This document shows, in pieces, positions 33,046 through 41,540 of a stretch of DNA of 64,000 bases. A program made the translations under genes and the position numbers. How positions within the stretch are numbered: the stretch's first letter is position 1; every line of letters starts with the position of its first letter. The DNA is taken from positions 305,586 through 369,585 of the forward strand of contig NZ_SWLG01000004.1 of NCBI RefSeq assembly GCF_005747095.1. Direction: 5' to 3'. The notes beneath the pieces were generated by a model, which was given only the letters and a program-made list of their open reading frames with translations, had not been told where the DNA came from and did not search any database. Source of the stretch: Exobacillus caeni (GTDB lineage Bacteria; Bacillota; Bacilli; Bacillales; Guptibacillaceae).

Positions 33046-33192
33046 CTCTTATCTTCCAGAATGAAAATCATTCTGTTGGAAGTAGCACCGTGCCATCCAT
33101 GTTGCCTTCAAAACAATGCAGCATTGTCTTGATAAGATGGTCGGTTGCTGGGCGTCATAGGGCCAATTCCCTCAGCCTGCTCTTGATAAGAG
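33046..33192 (-). promoter_or_regulatory. SAM-I (S-box) riboswitch upstream of mtnK
   Basis: Minus-strand sequence shows the S-box landmarks in order: CTCTTATCAAGAG (P1/P2 region), AGGCTGAGGGA, TGGCCCTATGACGCCC, GCAACC, GGTGCTA, and the closing GATAAGAG. High SAM favours the terminator at 32994. With the apparent transcript it would control mtnK, mtnA and the ABC transporter. The rest of this gap to mtnU (33193-33322) shows only A/T-rich promoter-type sequence. Confidence 0.96.
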
Positions 33193-33322
33193 ATTGATAT
33201 ATAATTTTGAATTTTTAAAAGTTAAAAAGTGCTTGATGTGAATCATACAGAATAAGGCTGGCACATGTCAATAACTTTTTTGAAAAAAAAGATAGTTTGA
33301 CGATTGGCGGAAGTGGGCGAAA

Positions 33323-34105
33323 TTAGTATAAATCTGTTCGGCGATCCTCGAAGACCGGAATTTTTTTACGGATCTTTTCTACTTCTTCCGGCTCTATTTC
33401 GCCATATAAAATCGTCTCTTCCAGCCCGGATTCAGCGATAATCTCTCCCCAGGGGCCGATGATCATCGAGTGGCCAGCGAACTCATTGGCAAGGTCTCTT
33501 CCAGCCCGGTTGCAGGCAACGACATAGCATTGGTTCTCGATCGCTCTGCTGATCAAAAGTGAGCGCCAGTGATCCGTTCGCGGCTCCGGCCATTCGGCAG
33601 GTACAAACAGGACCTTAGCACCTTCCACTGCATGAAGGCGAATCCATTCCGGAAAGCGAATGTCATAGCATATGAAACCAGCACACGGAACATCCTCGAG
33701 CGTGAACGCCCCAGTGGTATTTCCGGAAATCAAATACTTTTCTTCATCCATCAAACGGAAAAGGTGAACCTTGCTGTATTCATGTACGAGCTCGCCGTCC
33801 CGGTTGAAGACAAGCATCGTGTTCGTTACCTTATCTTCTTTTTGCTTAGCGATCGAGCCAGCGACAATGTTAACCCTATGTTTTTTTGCGAGCGCTGAAA
33901 TAAAGCCTCTTGTTTTTTCACCGTTCTTATCCGCGATCTCGTCAAGCCTCGTCAAATCATAGCCTGTCGTCCAGAGCTCGGGAAGGACGATGATATCAGG
34001 CTTGTTTTCCAGGGTTTCTTCAATCTTTGATTCCATGTTACGGAAGTTTTTCTCCGGGTTTCCAAATACTATATCGTATTGGATAAGGGCGATCTTTAGT
34101 GACAT
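33323..34105 (-). CDS. mtnU: Omega-amidase / 2-oxoglutaramate amidase (nitrilase family)
   Basis: 260 aa. Carbon-nitrogen hydrolase with the Glu-Lys-Cys triad visible in LPELWTTGYD, EYSKVHLF and GFICYDIRFPEW. In Bacillus methionine salvage it hydrolyses the 2-oxoglutaramate (or related keto acid amide) made by MtnE. Start at 34105 is chosen for GGAGG with 7-nt spacing; the longer frame to 34123 begins within the RBS. Placed as in B. subtilis between mtnAK and mtnE. Confidence 0.93.
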   Translation of the reverse strand: MSLKIALIQYDIVFGNPEKNFRNMESKIEETLENKPDIIVLPELWTTGYDLTRLDEIADKNGEKTRGFISALAKKHRVNIVAGSIAKQKEDKVTNTMLVFNRDGELVHEYSKVHLFRLMDEEKYLISGNTTGAFTLEDVPCAGFICYDIRFPEWIRLHAVEGAKVLFVPAEWPEPRTDHWRSLLISRAIENQCYVVACNRAGRDLANEFAGHSMIIGPWGEIIAESGLEETILYGEIEPEEVEKIRKKIPVFEDRRTDLY

Positions 34106-34187
34106 TCCATTTCCTCCAATCAAATCTTCTGTTCATTTGGTTCCTTAGGCATCTTTTGTTGCTGTATAAACTTCACAGGTGAGAGGG

Positions 34188-34275
34188 AACTGCGACATAA
34201 CGGATGGATGACCGCTGCGGAAAGCGAACTGCCCGGAGTGGAAATCAATGCTGCAATTGCCTCGCAGTTTATCTC
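34188..34275. repeat. Dispersed hairpin repeat, copy 2
   Basis: AACTGCGA at 34188 pairs with TCGCAGTT at 34262. The interior shares GCGGAAAGCGAA, TGCCCGGAGTGGAAATCAAT and GCAATT with the copy at 13846 but lacks its 26-bp palindrome. It lies in the 356-bp divergent gap between mtnU and mtnE; no gene is seen there. Confidence 0.75.
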
Positions 34276-34461
34276 TACTGTGCAACAATAGTCCTGCAGA
34301 AAAAACCTTTTTAAAAAAACTACCTTTCACAATCCGCTAAAGATTGATAGTGTAAATTCATGGCATGTTAGAATTTTAAAAAACTTCTTTACAACGTATT
34401 AGTTCCAAGATAACATAATCTACTAGAATTTCACGAAATTTTTAACAGGGTGTGATGTATA

Positions 34462-35649
34462 GTGAAAAAATTTGAGCAATCCGATGCGCTCAAAAGGCTG
34501 CCGACCCAGTTCTTTGCAAAGTTAGCAGGAAGAGTAGCCGCTGCTAAAGCAGAAGGGCATGACATAATTAATCTTGGCCAGGGCAATCCTGACCAGCCGA
34601 CCCCAGAGCATATCGTGAAAACAATGCAAAAAGCAGTGGAAAACCCGAAATATCACAAGTATTCCCCGTTCCAGGGTTATGACTTCCTGAAAGAAGCGAT
34701 CGCGGAATATTATAAGCGTGAGTATGATGTTGAGCTAGATCCGAAAACAGAAGTAGCCGTGTTGTTCGGCGGAAAAGTCGGGCTTGTTGAGATAAGCCAG
34801 TGCCTGCTTAACGAAGGGGACGTGGCGCTTGTTCCAGATCCCGGGTATCCGGATTACTTATCTGGAACCGCGATGGTTCAGGCAAGAATGGAAATGATGC
34901 CGCTTGAGAGTGAAAATGACTTTTTGCCCGATTATACAGCAATTCCTGACAAAGTGCTGAAGGAAGCAAAGCTGATGTTTCTAAACTATCCGAACAACCC
35001 GACAGCAGGGGTAGCAACAAAATCGTTTTTCGAAGAAACCGTAAAGCTCGCTGAGGAGAATGACATCTGCGTAATTCACGACTTTGCATATGGCGCAATC
35101 GGGTTTGACGGAAAAAAACCGATCAGTTACCTTCAAACTCCGGGTGCAAAAGAGAACGGAATCGAAATATACACGATGTCAAAAACATACAACATGGCGG
35201 GATGGCGCGTAGGTTTTGCCCTTGGAAATCCAAGTGTCATCGAAAGCATCAACCTGATCCAGGACCACTTTTATGTGAGCCTGTTCGGAGCGATCCAGGA
35301 AGCGGCAGCAGAAGCTCTTCTCGGACCGCAGGATTGTGTCGATGAACTGGTGAAAACCTATGAATCTCGCAGAAACGTATTGATCAACGGATTAAAAGAA
35401 ATTGGCTGGAACGTACAGGCGCCGAAAGGATCTTTCTTCTCCTGGCTCCCGGTTCCAGAAGGATACACATCAGAATCCTTCGCAGACTTACTTCTCGAAA
35501 AAGCCCACGTTGCAGTAGCACCAGGCATCGGCTTCGGAGAAACAGGAGAAGGATACGTAAGAGTCGGCCTCCTCTCCAACGAAGAAAGACTAAAAGAAGC
35601 AGTAGAACGAATCAAGAAACTAGATCTATTTAAAAAAGGTCTTAATTAG
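34462..35649 (+). CDS. mtnE: Aminotransferase of methionine salvage
   Basis: 395 aa, PLP-dependent class I fold. Transaminates 2-oxo-4-methylthiobutanoate to methionine, glutamine being the usual donor in Bacillus. NLGQGNPDQPTP, FLNYPNNPTAG and YTMSKTYNMAGWRVGF with the PLP lysine are visible. GTG start, weak RBS. No S-box directly upstream. The cluster context distinguishes it from other aspartate aminotransferase relatives. Confidence 0.93.
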   Translation: MKKFEQSDALKRLPTQFFAKLAGRVAAAKAEGHDIINLGQGNPDQPTPEHIVKTMQKAVENPKYHKYSPFQGYDFLKEAIAEYYKREYDVELDPKTEVAVLFGGKVGLVEISQCLLNEGDVALVPDPGYPDYLSGTAMVQARMEMMPLESENDFLPDYTAIPDKVLKEAKLMFLNYPNNPTAGVATKSFFEETVKLAEENDICVIHDFAYGAIGFDGKKPISYLQTPGAKENGIEIYTMSKTYNMAGWRVGFALGNPSVIESINLIQDHFYVSLFGAIQEAAAEALLGPQDCVDELVKTYESRRNVLINGLKEIGWNVQAPKGSFFSWLPVPEGYTSESFADLLLEKAHVAVAPGIGFGETGEGYVRVGLLSNEERLKEAVERIKKLDLFKKGLN

Positions 35650-35667
35650 GCCAAGAAGCTGTGTATC

Positions 35668-35797
35668 TTTGCTCTCCCCACAAAAAGGTGACCACATCTT
35701 TTTGTAGTAGCGAAGCGATAAGATAGGTTGTGCTAACAGATTCGTCATGCTCGCATGTAAGAAACTGTTAGCACAAAAGAATCGCCGGGAGAGCAAA
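35668..35797. ncRNA. Nested palindromic (multi-branch) structure, possible structured RNA or MITE-like element
   Basis: Outer arms TTTGCTCTCCC (35668) and GGGAGAGCAAA (35787) are perfect complements. Inside are arm 1, ACAAAAAGGTG/CATCTTTTTGT with loop ACCA (35680-35705), and arm 2, TTGTGCTAACAG/CTGTTAGCACAA (35728-35776) with an inner CATGC/GCATG. A further GCGAT/ATCGC pair (35715, 35781) joins the arms. It occupies the start of the mtnE-mtnW gap, just after the mtnE stop. Confidence 0.55.
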
Positions 35798-35826
35798 AAT
35801 GTTATAGCCAATTTGAAAATTTACAA

Positions 35827-35855
35827 TTGACAGAATAAATCAACCGTGGCATAAT
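35827..35855 (+). promoter_or_regulatory. Sigma-A promoter of mtnWXBD
   Basis: Consensus TTGACA and CATAAT separated by 17 nt, about 45 nt before the S-box aptamer. Confidence 0.8.
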
Positions 35856-35899
35856 TCGAATCAATGAACCTGTAATCCAATAAACGAAAACGACAAGTA

Positions 35900-36010
35900 C
35901 TCTTATCAAGAGAGGCGGAGGGACGAGCCCGATGAAGCCCGGCAACCGACTTTTAACTCTGTTAAAAACACGGTGCTAATTCTCGCAGCATAATTGCTGA
36001 CAGATAAGAG
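35900..36010 (+). promoter_or_regulatory. SAM-I (S-box) riboswitch upstream of mtnW
   Basis: CTCTTATCAAGAG, AGGCGGAGGGA, GAGCCCGATGAAGCCC, GGCAACC, GGTGCTAATTC and closing GATAAGAG are all present in standard order. A terminator follows at 36027. Confidence 0.97.
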
Positions 36011-36026
36011 GAAGAGCCATAACTTC

Positions 36027-36056
36027 AACCTCTTCCTCTTTGGGAGAGGTTTTTTA
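36027..36056 (+). terminator. S-box expression-platform terminator for mtnW
   Basis: AACCTCTTCC/GGGAGAGGTT stem followed by TTTTTT; formation is expected when SAM is bound. Confidence 0.92.
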
Positions 36057-36084
36057 GTCTGATTTTTAGAAAGGATGTGCTGTC

Positions 36085-37329
36085 ATGAGTGAAATCATCG
36101 CGACTTACCTGCTGCATGACAAAAAAGAAGATCTTGTAAAAAAAGCAGAATCGATTGCCCTGGGCCTTACAGTAGGTTCCTGGACAAATCTTCCTTTACT
36201 TGAACAAAAACAGCTGCAAAAACATAAAGGCCGAGTTGTCGAAGTGTCGGCTCTGCCTGAAGATGAAAAGGCAAATGCTTATTTCGGGGAAAAGCGAATA
36301 AAAGGAATCGTAAAAATTGCCTATCCTTCAGCAAATTTCAGCAGTGACATTCCAGCTATCTTAACAACCATTTTCGGAAAGCTTTCACTGGACGGGGAGA
36401 TAAAGCTGATCGACATCGAGTTGTCGGAGGAATTAAAAGCGCAGTTCCCTGGACCGCAGTTCGGCATCTCAGGAATTCGCGAAAAGCTCGGCGTATTTCA
36501 TAGGCCGCTTTTAATGAGCATCTTTAAAGGGGTGATCGGCAAAGACCTTGGAGACCTGGACCAACAGATGCGTGCTCAAGCCCTCGGCGGGGTAGACATC
36601 GTAAAAGACGATGAGATTTTATTCGAAAATGAAAAAACGCCGTTTGAAAAGAGGCTCGTTTCAGGCCTTCAAACCCTTCGAGAGGTATACGAAGAAACAG
36701 GGCATCGAACACTCTATGCCGTGAACTTAACCGGCCGTACATATGAACTTCGAGACAAAGCGAGAAGAGCGGTGGAACTCGGCGCGACCTCTTTATTGTT
36801 TAACGTTTTCGCTTATGGGTTGGATGTTCTGCAGGCCCTTTCGGAAGACCCTGAGATCTCTGTTCCGATCATGGCGCATCCTGCCTTTTCCGGTGCGATC
36901 ACACCATCTTCTTTTTACGGGGTATCCAATAAAGTGCTGCTCGGAAAACTGCTTCGGCTTGCAGGAGCTGATTACGTATTGTTCCCGTCGCCTTATGGCA
37001 GCGTAGCGCTAGATAAAGCGGAAACACTATCGATTGCCGAGGCGTTAACAAAAGAGGACACTCAGCTTAACAAGGCTTTCCCGGTTCCTTCTGCAGGAAT
37101 CCATCCTGGCCTAACAGAACTCTTGATCAACGATTTTGGAAATGACAGCATCATCAACGCAGGCGGAGGCATCCATGGGCACCCTGACGGAGCGGTCGCC
37201 GGAGGCAAAGCATTCCGCGATGCGATCGATGGTGTATTGAATGGAAAATCCCTTGATGAGACTGCGGAAACGAGCGACCCGCTTCAGAAGGCATTGAACC
37301 TCTGGGGACGTCCGGAGGTAAAAGCATGA
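36085..37329 (+). CDS. mtnW: 2,3-diketo-5-methylthiopentyl-1-phosphate enolase (RuBisCO-like protein)
   Basis: 414 aa, form IV RuBisCO-like protein. Enolises DK-MTP-1-P in methionine salvage. [12 protein letters not shown] contains the carbamylatable Lys and metal-binding Asp-Asp-Glu, and [10 protein letters not shown] forms the phosphate-binding loop. Length matches B. subtilis MtnW. Its stop overlaps the mtnX start by 4 nt. Confidence 0.96.
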   Translation: MSEIIATYLLHDKKEDLVKKAESIALGLTVGSWTNLPLLEQKQLQKHKGRVVEVSALPEDEKANAYFGEKRIKGIVKIAYPSANFSSDIPAILTTIFGKLSLDGEIKLIDIELSEELKAQFPGPQFGISGIREKLGVFHRPLLMSIFKGVIGKDLGDLDQQMRAQALGGVDIVKDDEILFENEKTPFEKRLVSGLQTLREVYEETGHRTLYAVNLTGRTYELRDKARRAVELGATSLLFNVFAYGLDVLQALSEDPEISVPIMAHPAFSGAITPSSFYGVSNKVLLGKLLRLAGADYVLFPSPYGSVALDKAETLSIAEALTKEDTQLNKAFPVPSAGIHPGLTELLINDFGNDSIINAGGGIHGHPDGAVAGGKAFRDAIDGVLNGKSLDETAETSDPLQKALNLWGRPEVKA

Positions 37330-37994
37330 GCAAAAAGCCGATTATCTTTTGTGACTTTGACGGAACGGTAACAAATAATGACAACATTATTGCGATCATG
37401 AAGAACTTTAACCCGCCCGGCTGGGAACAGCTAAAGGACCAGGTGCTCGCCCAGGAGATTTCTATAAAAGAAGGGGTTGGCAAAATGTTCTCGCTGCTTC
37501 CTTCCGAAAAGAAGCAGGAGGTTACGGAGTTCGTGCTTGACCAGGCTGAGATTCGGCCGGGTTTTGAGGAGTTTGTCGCTTATACGGCAGCCAATAACAT
37601 CAAGCTGTTGATCGTTAGCGGAGGAATCGATTTCTTCGTTCACCCCCTGCTCGAGCCTTATAACATCCCGGAAGAGAACATCTTTTGCAACGGCAGTGAT
37701 TTTAATGGGGAATCGATCGAGATCACCTGGCCGCACTCCTGTGATGGCAACTGTGAAAATGAATGCGGCTGCTGCAAGCCTTCGATTCTACGGAACTATG
37801 ATTCAAAAGCTTATCATAAAATTGTTATCGGAGATTCGATCACAGACCTCCAGGCCGCAAAGCAGGCTGACGAAGTGTTCGCAAGGGATTTTTTACTGGA
37901 AAAATGCAAGGCACTTCTGCTTAACTATCAACCGTTTGAAACTTTTTATGATGTAATAGAGCTTTTGAAAGAAAGAGAGGAAGAGCTTGTATGA
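37326..37994 (+). CDS. mtnX: 2-hydroxy-3-keto-5-methylthiopentenyl-1-phosphate phosphatase
   Basis: 222 aa HAD-family phosphatase. Motif [13 protein letters not shown] (nucleophile Asp), motif [12 protein letters not shown] and motif [18 protein letters not shown]. It contains a Cys-rich insert ([14 protein letters not shown]). Removes the phosphate to yield the acireductone precursor. Coupled by 4-nt overlaps to mtnW and mtnB. Confidence 0.95.
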   Translation: MSKKPIIFCDFDGTVTNNDNIIAIMKNFNPPGWEQLKDQVLAQEISIKEGVGKMFSLLPSEKKQEVTEFVLDQAEIRPGFEEFVAYTAANNIKLLIVSGGIDFFVHPLLEPYNIPEENIFCNGSDFNGESIEITWPHSCDGNCENECGCCKPSILRNYDSKAYHKIVIGDSITDLQAAKQADEVFARDFLLEKCKALLLNYQPFETFYDVIELLKEREEELV

Positions 37995-38617
37995 GCGTAA
38001 TAAAAGAACGCTGGGAACAGCTTGCCGATGTGAAGGATGAGCTTGCTGCAAGGGATTGGTTTCCCGGTACGAGCGGCAATTTATCGATAAAAGTCAGTTC
38101 TGAACCGCTTCGGTTCCTCGTGACCGCAAGCGGCAAAGACAAGCGGAAAAGGACCGCGGAAGACTTTTTGTTGGTCGATGAGTATTGTTCCGCTGTGGAA
38201 GAAACGTCGCTGCGGCCGTCAGCGGAAACCCTTATCCACCGGGAAGTGTACCAAAAGACAAATGCTGGCTGCTGTCTGCATGTCCATACAATAGACAATA
38301 ACGTTATCTCTGAACTTTACGCGGGAGAAGGAAAGATTACCTTTAAAAGCCAGGAGCTGATAAAGGCCTTTGGAATCTGGGAAGAAGATGGAGAAATCTC
38401 CATACCGATCGTCGAAAACTACGCAGATATTCCCGCACTCTCCCGGGAAATCGCAAACCATATAGAGGCTGGCATCTACGGCGTTTTGATCCGGAACCAT
38501 GGCATAACCGTCTGGGGGAAGGATGCGTTTGAGGCTAAAAAGCACCTGGAAGCATTCGAGTTTCTATTTTCCTATCACTTGAAAATAAAATCGTTAACAA
38601 ATTTGGTTCATTCATAG
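37991..38617 (+). CDS. mtnB: Methylthioribulose-1-phosphate dehydratase
   Basis: 208 aa, class II aldolase/adducin fold. Dehydrates MTRu-1-P to DK-MTP-1-P. Zinc ligands in [11 protein letters not shown] and [21 protein letters not shown] is the N-terminal family motif. Overlaps mtnX by 4 nt and is followed by mtnD after 22 nt. Confidence 0.95.
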   Translation: MSVIKERWEQLADVKDELAARDWFPGTSGNLSIKVSSEPLRFLVTASGKDKRKRTAEDFLLVDEYCSAVEETSLRPSAETLIHREVYQKTNAGCCLHVHTIDNNVISELYAGEGKITFKSQELIKAFGIWEEDGEISIPIVENYADIPALSREIANHIEAGIYGVLIRNHGITVWGKDAFEAKKHLEAFEFLFSYHLKIKSLTNLVHS

Positions 38618-38639
38618 AAAATCTCAGGGAGGAATTAAG

Positions 38640-39188
38640 ATGGCTGTTATTAAAATCAGAAACACAAACGAGAGAATCGAAGGAACAGAGAATGTGAAGC
38701 AGTTTTTAGAAAACGAAGGCGTGCTTTATGAAAGATGGGATACGAGCAAGCTTCCGGAAGAATTAAAAGGAAACTGCCAGATCAACGATGAGCAGAAAGA
38801 GGAAGTTTTACAGGTGTTTGACGAAGAGATCCGTTCACTTGCAGAGCGCAACGGCTATGTAAAATGGGATGTTGTCGCACTATCAGAAGCAACTCCTGAT
38901 CTGGAATCACTGTTGAAGAAATTCGAACAGGTCCATGTTCATACTGAGGATGAAGTGCGTGCCATAACTGCAGGACATGGGATCTTCATCATCAAAGGGC
39001 AGGGGGACACAGGCTACTTCGATGTTGAGCTAGAACCTGGAGATGTCATTTCTGTTCCGGTTGAAACACCGCATTTCTTTACCCTGATGGATGATCGCCA
39101 GGTAGTGGCAGTCCGTTTATTCATCGACCCATCAGGATGGGTTGCACACCCGTTCAAAGACCCTGAATTTGAAGAACAAAAGGCATAA
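38640..39188 (+). CDS. mtnD: Acireductone dioxygenase
   Basis: 182 aa cupin. Oxidises the acireductone to formate and 2-oxo-4-methylthiobutanoate (Fe form) or to the CO-releasing products (Ni form). Metal ligands are visible in QVHVHTEDEVR (His, His, Glu) and ETPHFFTLM (His). RBS GGGAGGAA. Last gene of the mtnWXBD unit. Confidence 0.96.
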   Translation: MAVIKIRNTNERIEGTENVKQFLENEGVLYERWDTSKLPEELKGNCQINDEQKEEVLQVFDEEIRSLAERNGYVKWDVVALSEATPDLESLLKKFEQVHVHTEDEVRAITAGHGIFIIKGQGDTGYFDVELEPGDVISVPVETPHFFTLMDDRQVVAVRLFIDPSGWVAHPFKDPEFEEQKA

Positions 39189-39191
39189 AAG

Positions 39192-39221
39192 GAAGGCCGG
39201 AGCGTTTGCTTCGGCCTTTTT
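39192..39221 (+). terminator. Intrinsic terminator of mtnWXBD
   Basis: AAGGCCGGAGC/GCTTCGGCCTT stem with loop GTTT and a TTTTT tail. Confidence 0.92.
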
Positions 39222-39237
39222 AAATCGTCTGGACGGT

Positions 39238-39311
39238 AATTCGCCAGCACCTGTGTTTCCAGTATTGAAATTAGATATAATAGAAGGAACAAAACGATTG
39301 ACGTGGCGAAT
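39238..39311. promoter_or_regulatory. Inverted repeat pair around a TATAAT box
   Basis: AATTCGCCA (39238) and TGGCGAATT (39303) are perfect 9-bp complements 56 nt apart. TATAAT lies between them (about 39276). It could be a paired operator for the nucleotidyltransferase gene or a chance palindrome. Confidence 0.35.
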
Positions 39312-39370
39312 TCCAGGGTAATACAACCATACTGCAAGGAATATAAGATTAAAACGTGGAGTTGAGATAA

Positions 39371-40207
39371 ATGATCAAAGAACTAGGTTCCTATTGGAAA
39401 ATAGACAACGAGGGTTATATCGAAAATGAGGCGCACCCGAATAAAATTTCTTCCGATCATAAAAGTGCTGTAGAAGATGTTATCAATGAATACAAGAAAC
39501 AACTCGGCAGCGATTTACATAGTATCTACATATTTGGCACTGTTGCCAGGGGAAATGCGGTAGAAGAAGTTTCTGACCTGAACAGCTTTGCATTGACCAG
39601 TGGCGATGTGAGCGATACAAACCAATGGGCTGAACAGGTAACAGGAAATTTAGAATGCATGCATCCTTATTTTTCGGGAATCGACATGGATGTATTTTGT
39701 ATAGAGGACGTATTAAAACAGCCCGATAAGTTTAACAGAGTTTCTTTTGCGTTAAAGTCGGATGGTGCCTGTGTTTATGGAGAAGACCTTTCTCAAACGA
39801 TCAAACCGTTTCGCCAGTGTGCTGCAGTTGCAAATCATGAAATCATCCAGTTCAGAGATAAGATCGAGGATGCCCAAAGATACCTTGATAGGGATCTATC
39901 TAAAAAGGAATATTCCAAATACTGCAGGCAGGCGATGAAGTCGCTGGTCCGAACCGGTTTTTCGCTGGTCATGATTCAAGAAGGGAAGTTTACGAAAGAC
40001 ATTCTTCCTGGATACTATTCCTTTGCAAAATATTATCCTCATAAAAAGCAGGATATGAGAAAAGCGGTGGAATTCGTTATCCAGCCTCCGGAACAAGTTG
40101 AACAAGCGGTTGAGCTGCTTGATTCATTTGGAAGTTTCCTTATAAACGCATGTGACAACTGGCTCGATCTTAACAACAGGGATAGGAAACTGGCGCTTGA
40201 AATATAA
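39371..40207 (+). CDS. Nucleotidyltransferase-fold protein with altered active site
   Basis: 278 aa. N-terminal pol-beta-type nucleotidyltransferase domain (about 35-120): IYIFGTVARGNAVEEVSDLN corresponds to the GSxxRG-x5-SD[LI]D motif, with Ser to Thr at 57 and the second metal-binding Asp replaced by Asn71. A further Asp candidate lies in GIDMDVF. The C-terminal helical region (about 150-278) resembles the substrate-binding half of ANT-type enzymes. May be a low-activity or inactive relative; substrate unknown. Monocistronic, with its own terminator. Confidence 0.75.
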   Translation: MIKELGSYWKIDNEGYIENEAHPNKISSDHKSAVEDVINEYKKQLGSDLHSIYIFGTVARGNAVEEVSDLNSFALTSGDVSDTNQWAEQVTGNLECMHPYFSGIDMDVFCIEDVLKQPDKFNRVSFALKSDGACVYGEDLSQTIKPFRQCAAVANHEIIQFRDKIEDAQRYLDRDLSKKEYSKYCRQAMKSLVRTGFSLVMIQEGKFTKDILPGYYSFAKYYPHKKQDMRKAVEFVIQPPEQVEQAVELLDSFGSFLINACDNWLDLNNRDRKLALEI

Positions 40208-40217
40208 CTAATGAAAG

Positions 40218-40257
40218 GGAAAACCGATGACCGTCGTGCGTTGGTTTTCCTTTTTTT
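40218..40257 (+). terminator. Intrinsic terminator after the nucleotidyltransferase gene
   Basis: GGAAAACC/GGTTTTCC stem with a 17-nt loop and seven T residues. Confidence 0.85.
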
Positions 40258-40331
40258 ATTAGGAAGAAAACGATATCGCTGGTTATAGAGAGATATTCAA
40301 AAATGTTCCAAAAAATATTAAGCGGAACAGC

Positions 40332-40844
40332 TTATTTTGCCAGGGAGAGTTTTTCCCAGCCGTATGCTGCTTCTACATGTGGTTGTCCGCCTATTTCAAG
40401 CGTTTTTTCTCCAACAACCCTGCCACCTAAACGTTCATAAAAGCTCCGTGCCGGAGTGTTTTCTGCAAGTACCCATACGATCATCGATTCCTGTTTTTTA
40501 CTATTAAAATGGGCTGCAGCTTGATCGAACAAGCCCCTTCCGATCCCGCTTCCTTGAAAGTCTTTTAAAATGTAAATAGCATGAAGCTCTGCTGAATAGG
40601 GATATTCTTTAGACCGGTTGTCTCCTAAGGCTGCGAATCCAACAACTTTTCCGGCGATGGATTCTGCCAAATACACATTATGGGAACCAGCTAAAATCCT
40701 TTGCCAGCGTTGCTTTCGTTCTTCTAAATCAAGATTATCTAAATAAGCGGAAGCCACTATTCCTTGATAGGTCGTTTTCCAGCTGTTAATATGCACGGTT
40801 GCAATTCCGGGATAATCTTCCGATGTTGCTTTACGAATAAGCAT
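40332..40844 (-). CDS. GNAT-family N-acetyltransferase
   Basis: 170 aa. Acetyl-CoA-binding motif A LKDFQGSGIGRGLFDQ (Q/RxxGxG/A), with N-terminal IRKATSEDYPGIATVHINSW and C-terminal SFYERLGGRVVGEK typical of the family. Substrate unknown. RBS AGGAGGG. Single gene, divergent from the histidine phosphatase. Confidence 0.92.
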   Translation of the reverse strand: MLIRKATSEDYPGIATVHINSWKTTYQGIVASAYLDNLDLEERKQRWQRILAGSHNVYLAESIAGKVVGFAALGDNRSKEYPYSAELHAIYILKDFQGSGIGRGLFDQAAAHFNSKKQESMIVWVLAENTPARSFYERLGGRVVGEKTLEIGGQPHVEAAYGWEKLSLAK

Positions 40845-40956
40845 TTTAGCCCTCCTTTAAGATTTCTGGGATATTAGAAAGGATTTTAACATAACTGAAA
40901 CAGATTCGTTTAAAAAATGGTAAAATTTAATTAACTTGGATAAAGGGAGAAGAACA

Positions 40957-41517
40957 ATGGCAACAAATGTTTATTTTGTGAGGCATGCACATTCCACGTA
41001 CACGCCTGACGAGCGGAAGCGGCCGCTGTCTGACAGAGGTTATATCGATGCTAAAAAAGTAACAGAGCTTTTGGCAGACCATCCCATAGAAGTCATCATT
41101 TCGAGTCCTTATAAAAGGGCTTTTCAAACAGTAGAGGGGCTTGCCAACAGGCTTGGTAAGGAAATAAAGATTGTCGAGGAGTTCAAAGAGCGTACGCTGT
41201 CAGGAGAACCTGTGGAAAATTTTGAAGCAGCGATCGAAAAGGTCTGGAAAGAGGAACGTTTTGCTTTTCCAGGAGGGGAGTCGAATCTTGAGGCACAGGC
41301 TAAAGGGGTTCGGGCGTTTAAACAGGTGCTCGATGAATATGCAGGTAAAAATATTGTAATAGGTACCCACGGAAACATCATGGTATTGATCATGAAATTT
41401 TTTAATCCAGGCTTTGACGTAACATTTTGGAAAAAGCTCGACATGCCAGATATTTACTGTTTAACTTTTGATAATGGAAAACTGGCCGGGCATAAAAGAA
41501 TTTGGCAAAGGGATTAA
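40957..41517 (+). CDS. Histidine phosphatase (phosphoglycerate-mutase-like) family protein
   Basis: 186 aa. Phospho-accepting motif YFVRHAHSTYTP (RHxx) near the N-terminus and IVIGTHGNIMVL with the second His. Start at 40957 has GGGAGAAG upstream; a TTG in the same frame at 40936 overlaps the RBS and is not used. Phosphatase on an unknown small molecule. The following S66 gene begins 23 nt downstream, suggesting a two-gene transcript. Confidence 0.88.
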   Translation: MATNVYFVRHAHSTYTPDERKRPLSDRGYIDAKKVTELLADHPIEVIISSPYKRAFQTVEGLANRLGKEIKIVEEFKERTLSGEPVENFEAAIEKVWKEERFAFPGGESNLEAQAKGVRAFKQVLDEYAGKNIVIGTHGNIMVLIMKFFNPGFDVTFWKKLDMPDIYCLTFDNGKLAGHKRIWQRD

Positions 41518-41540
41518 CTTTTATAGAAAGGACGGATAGG

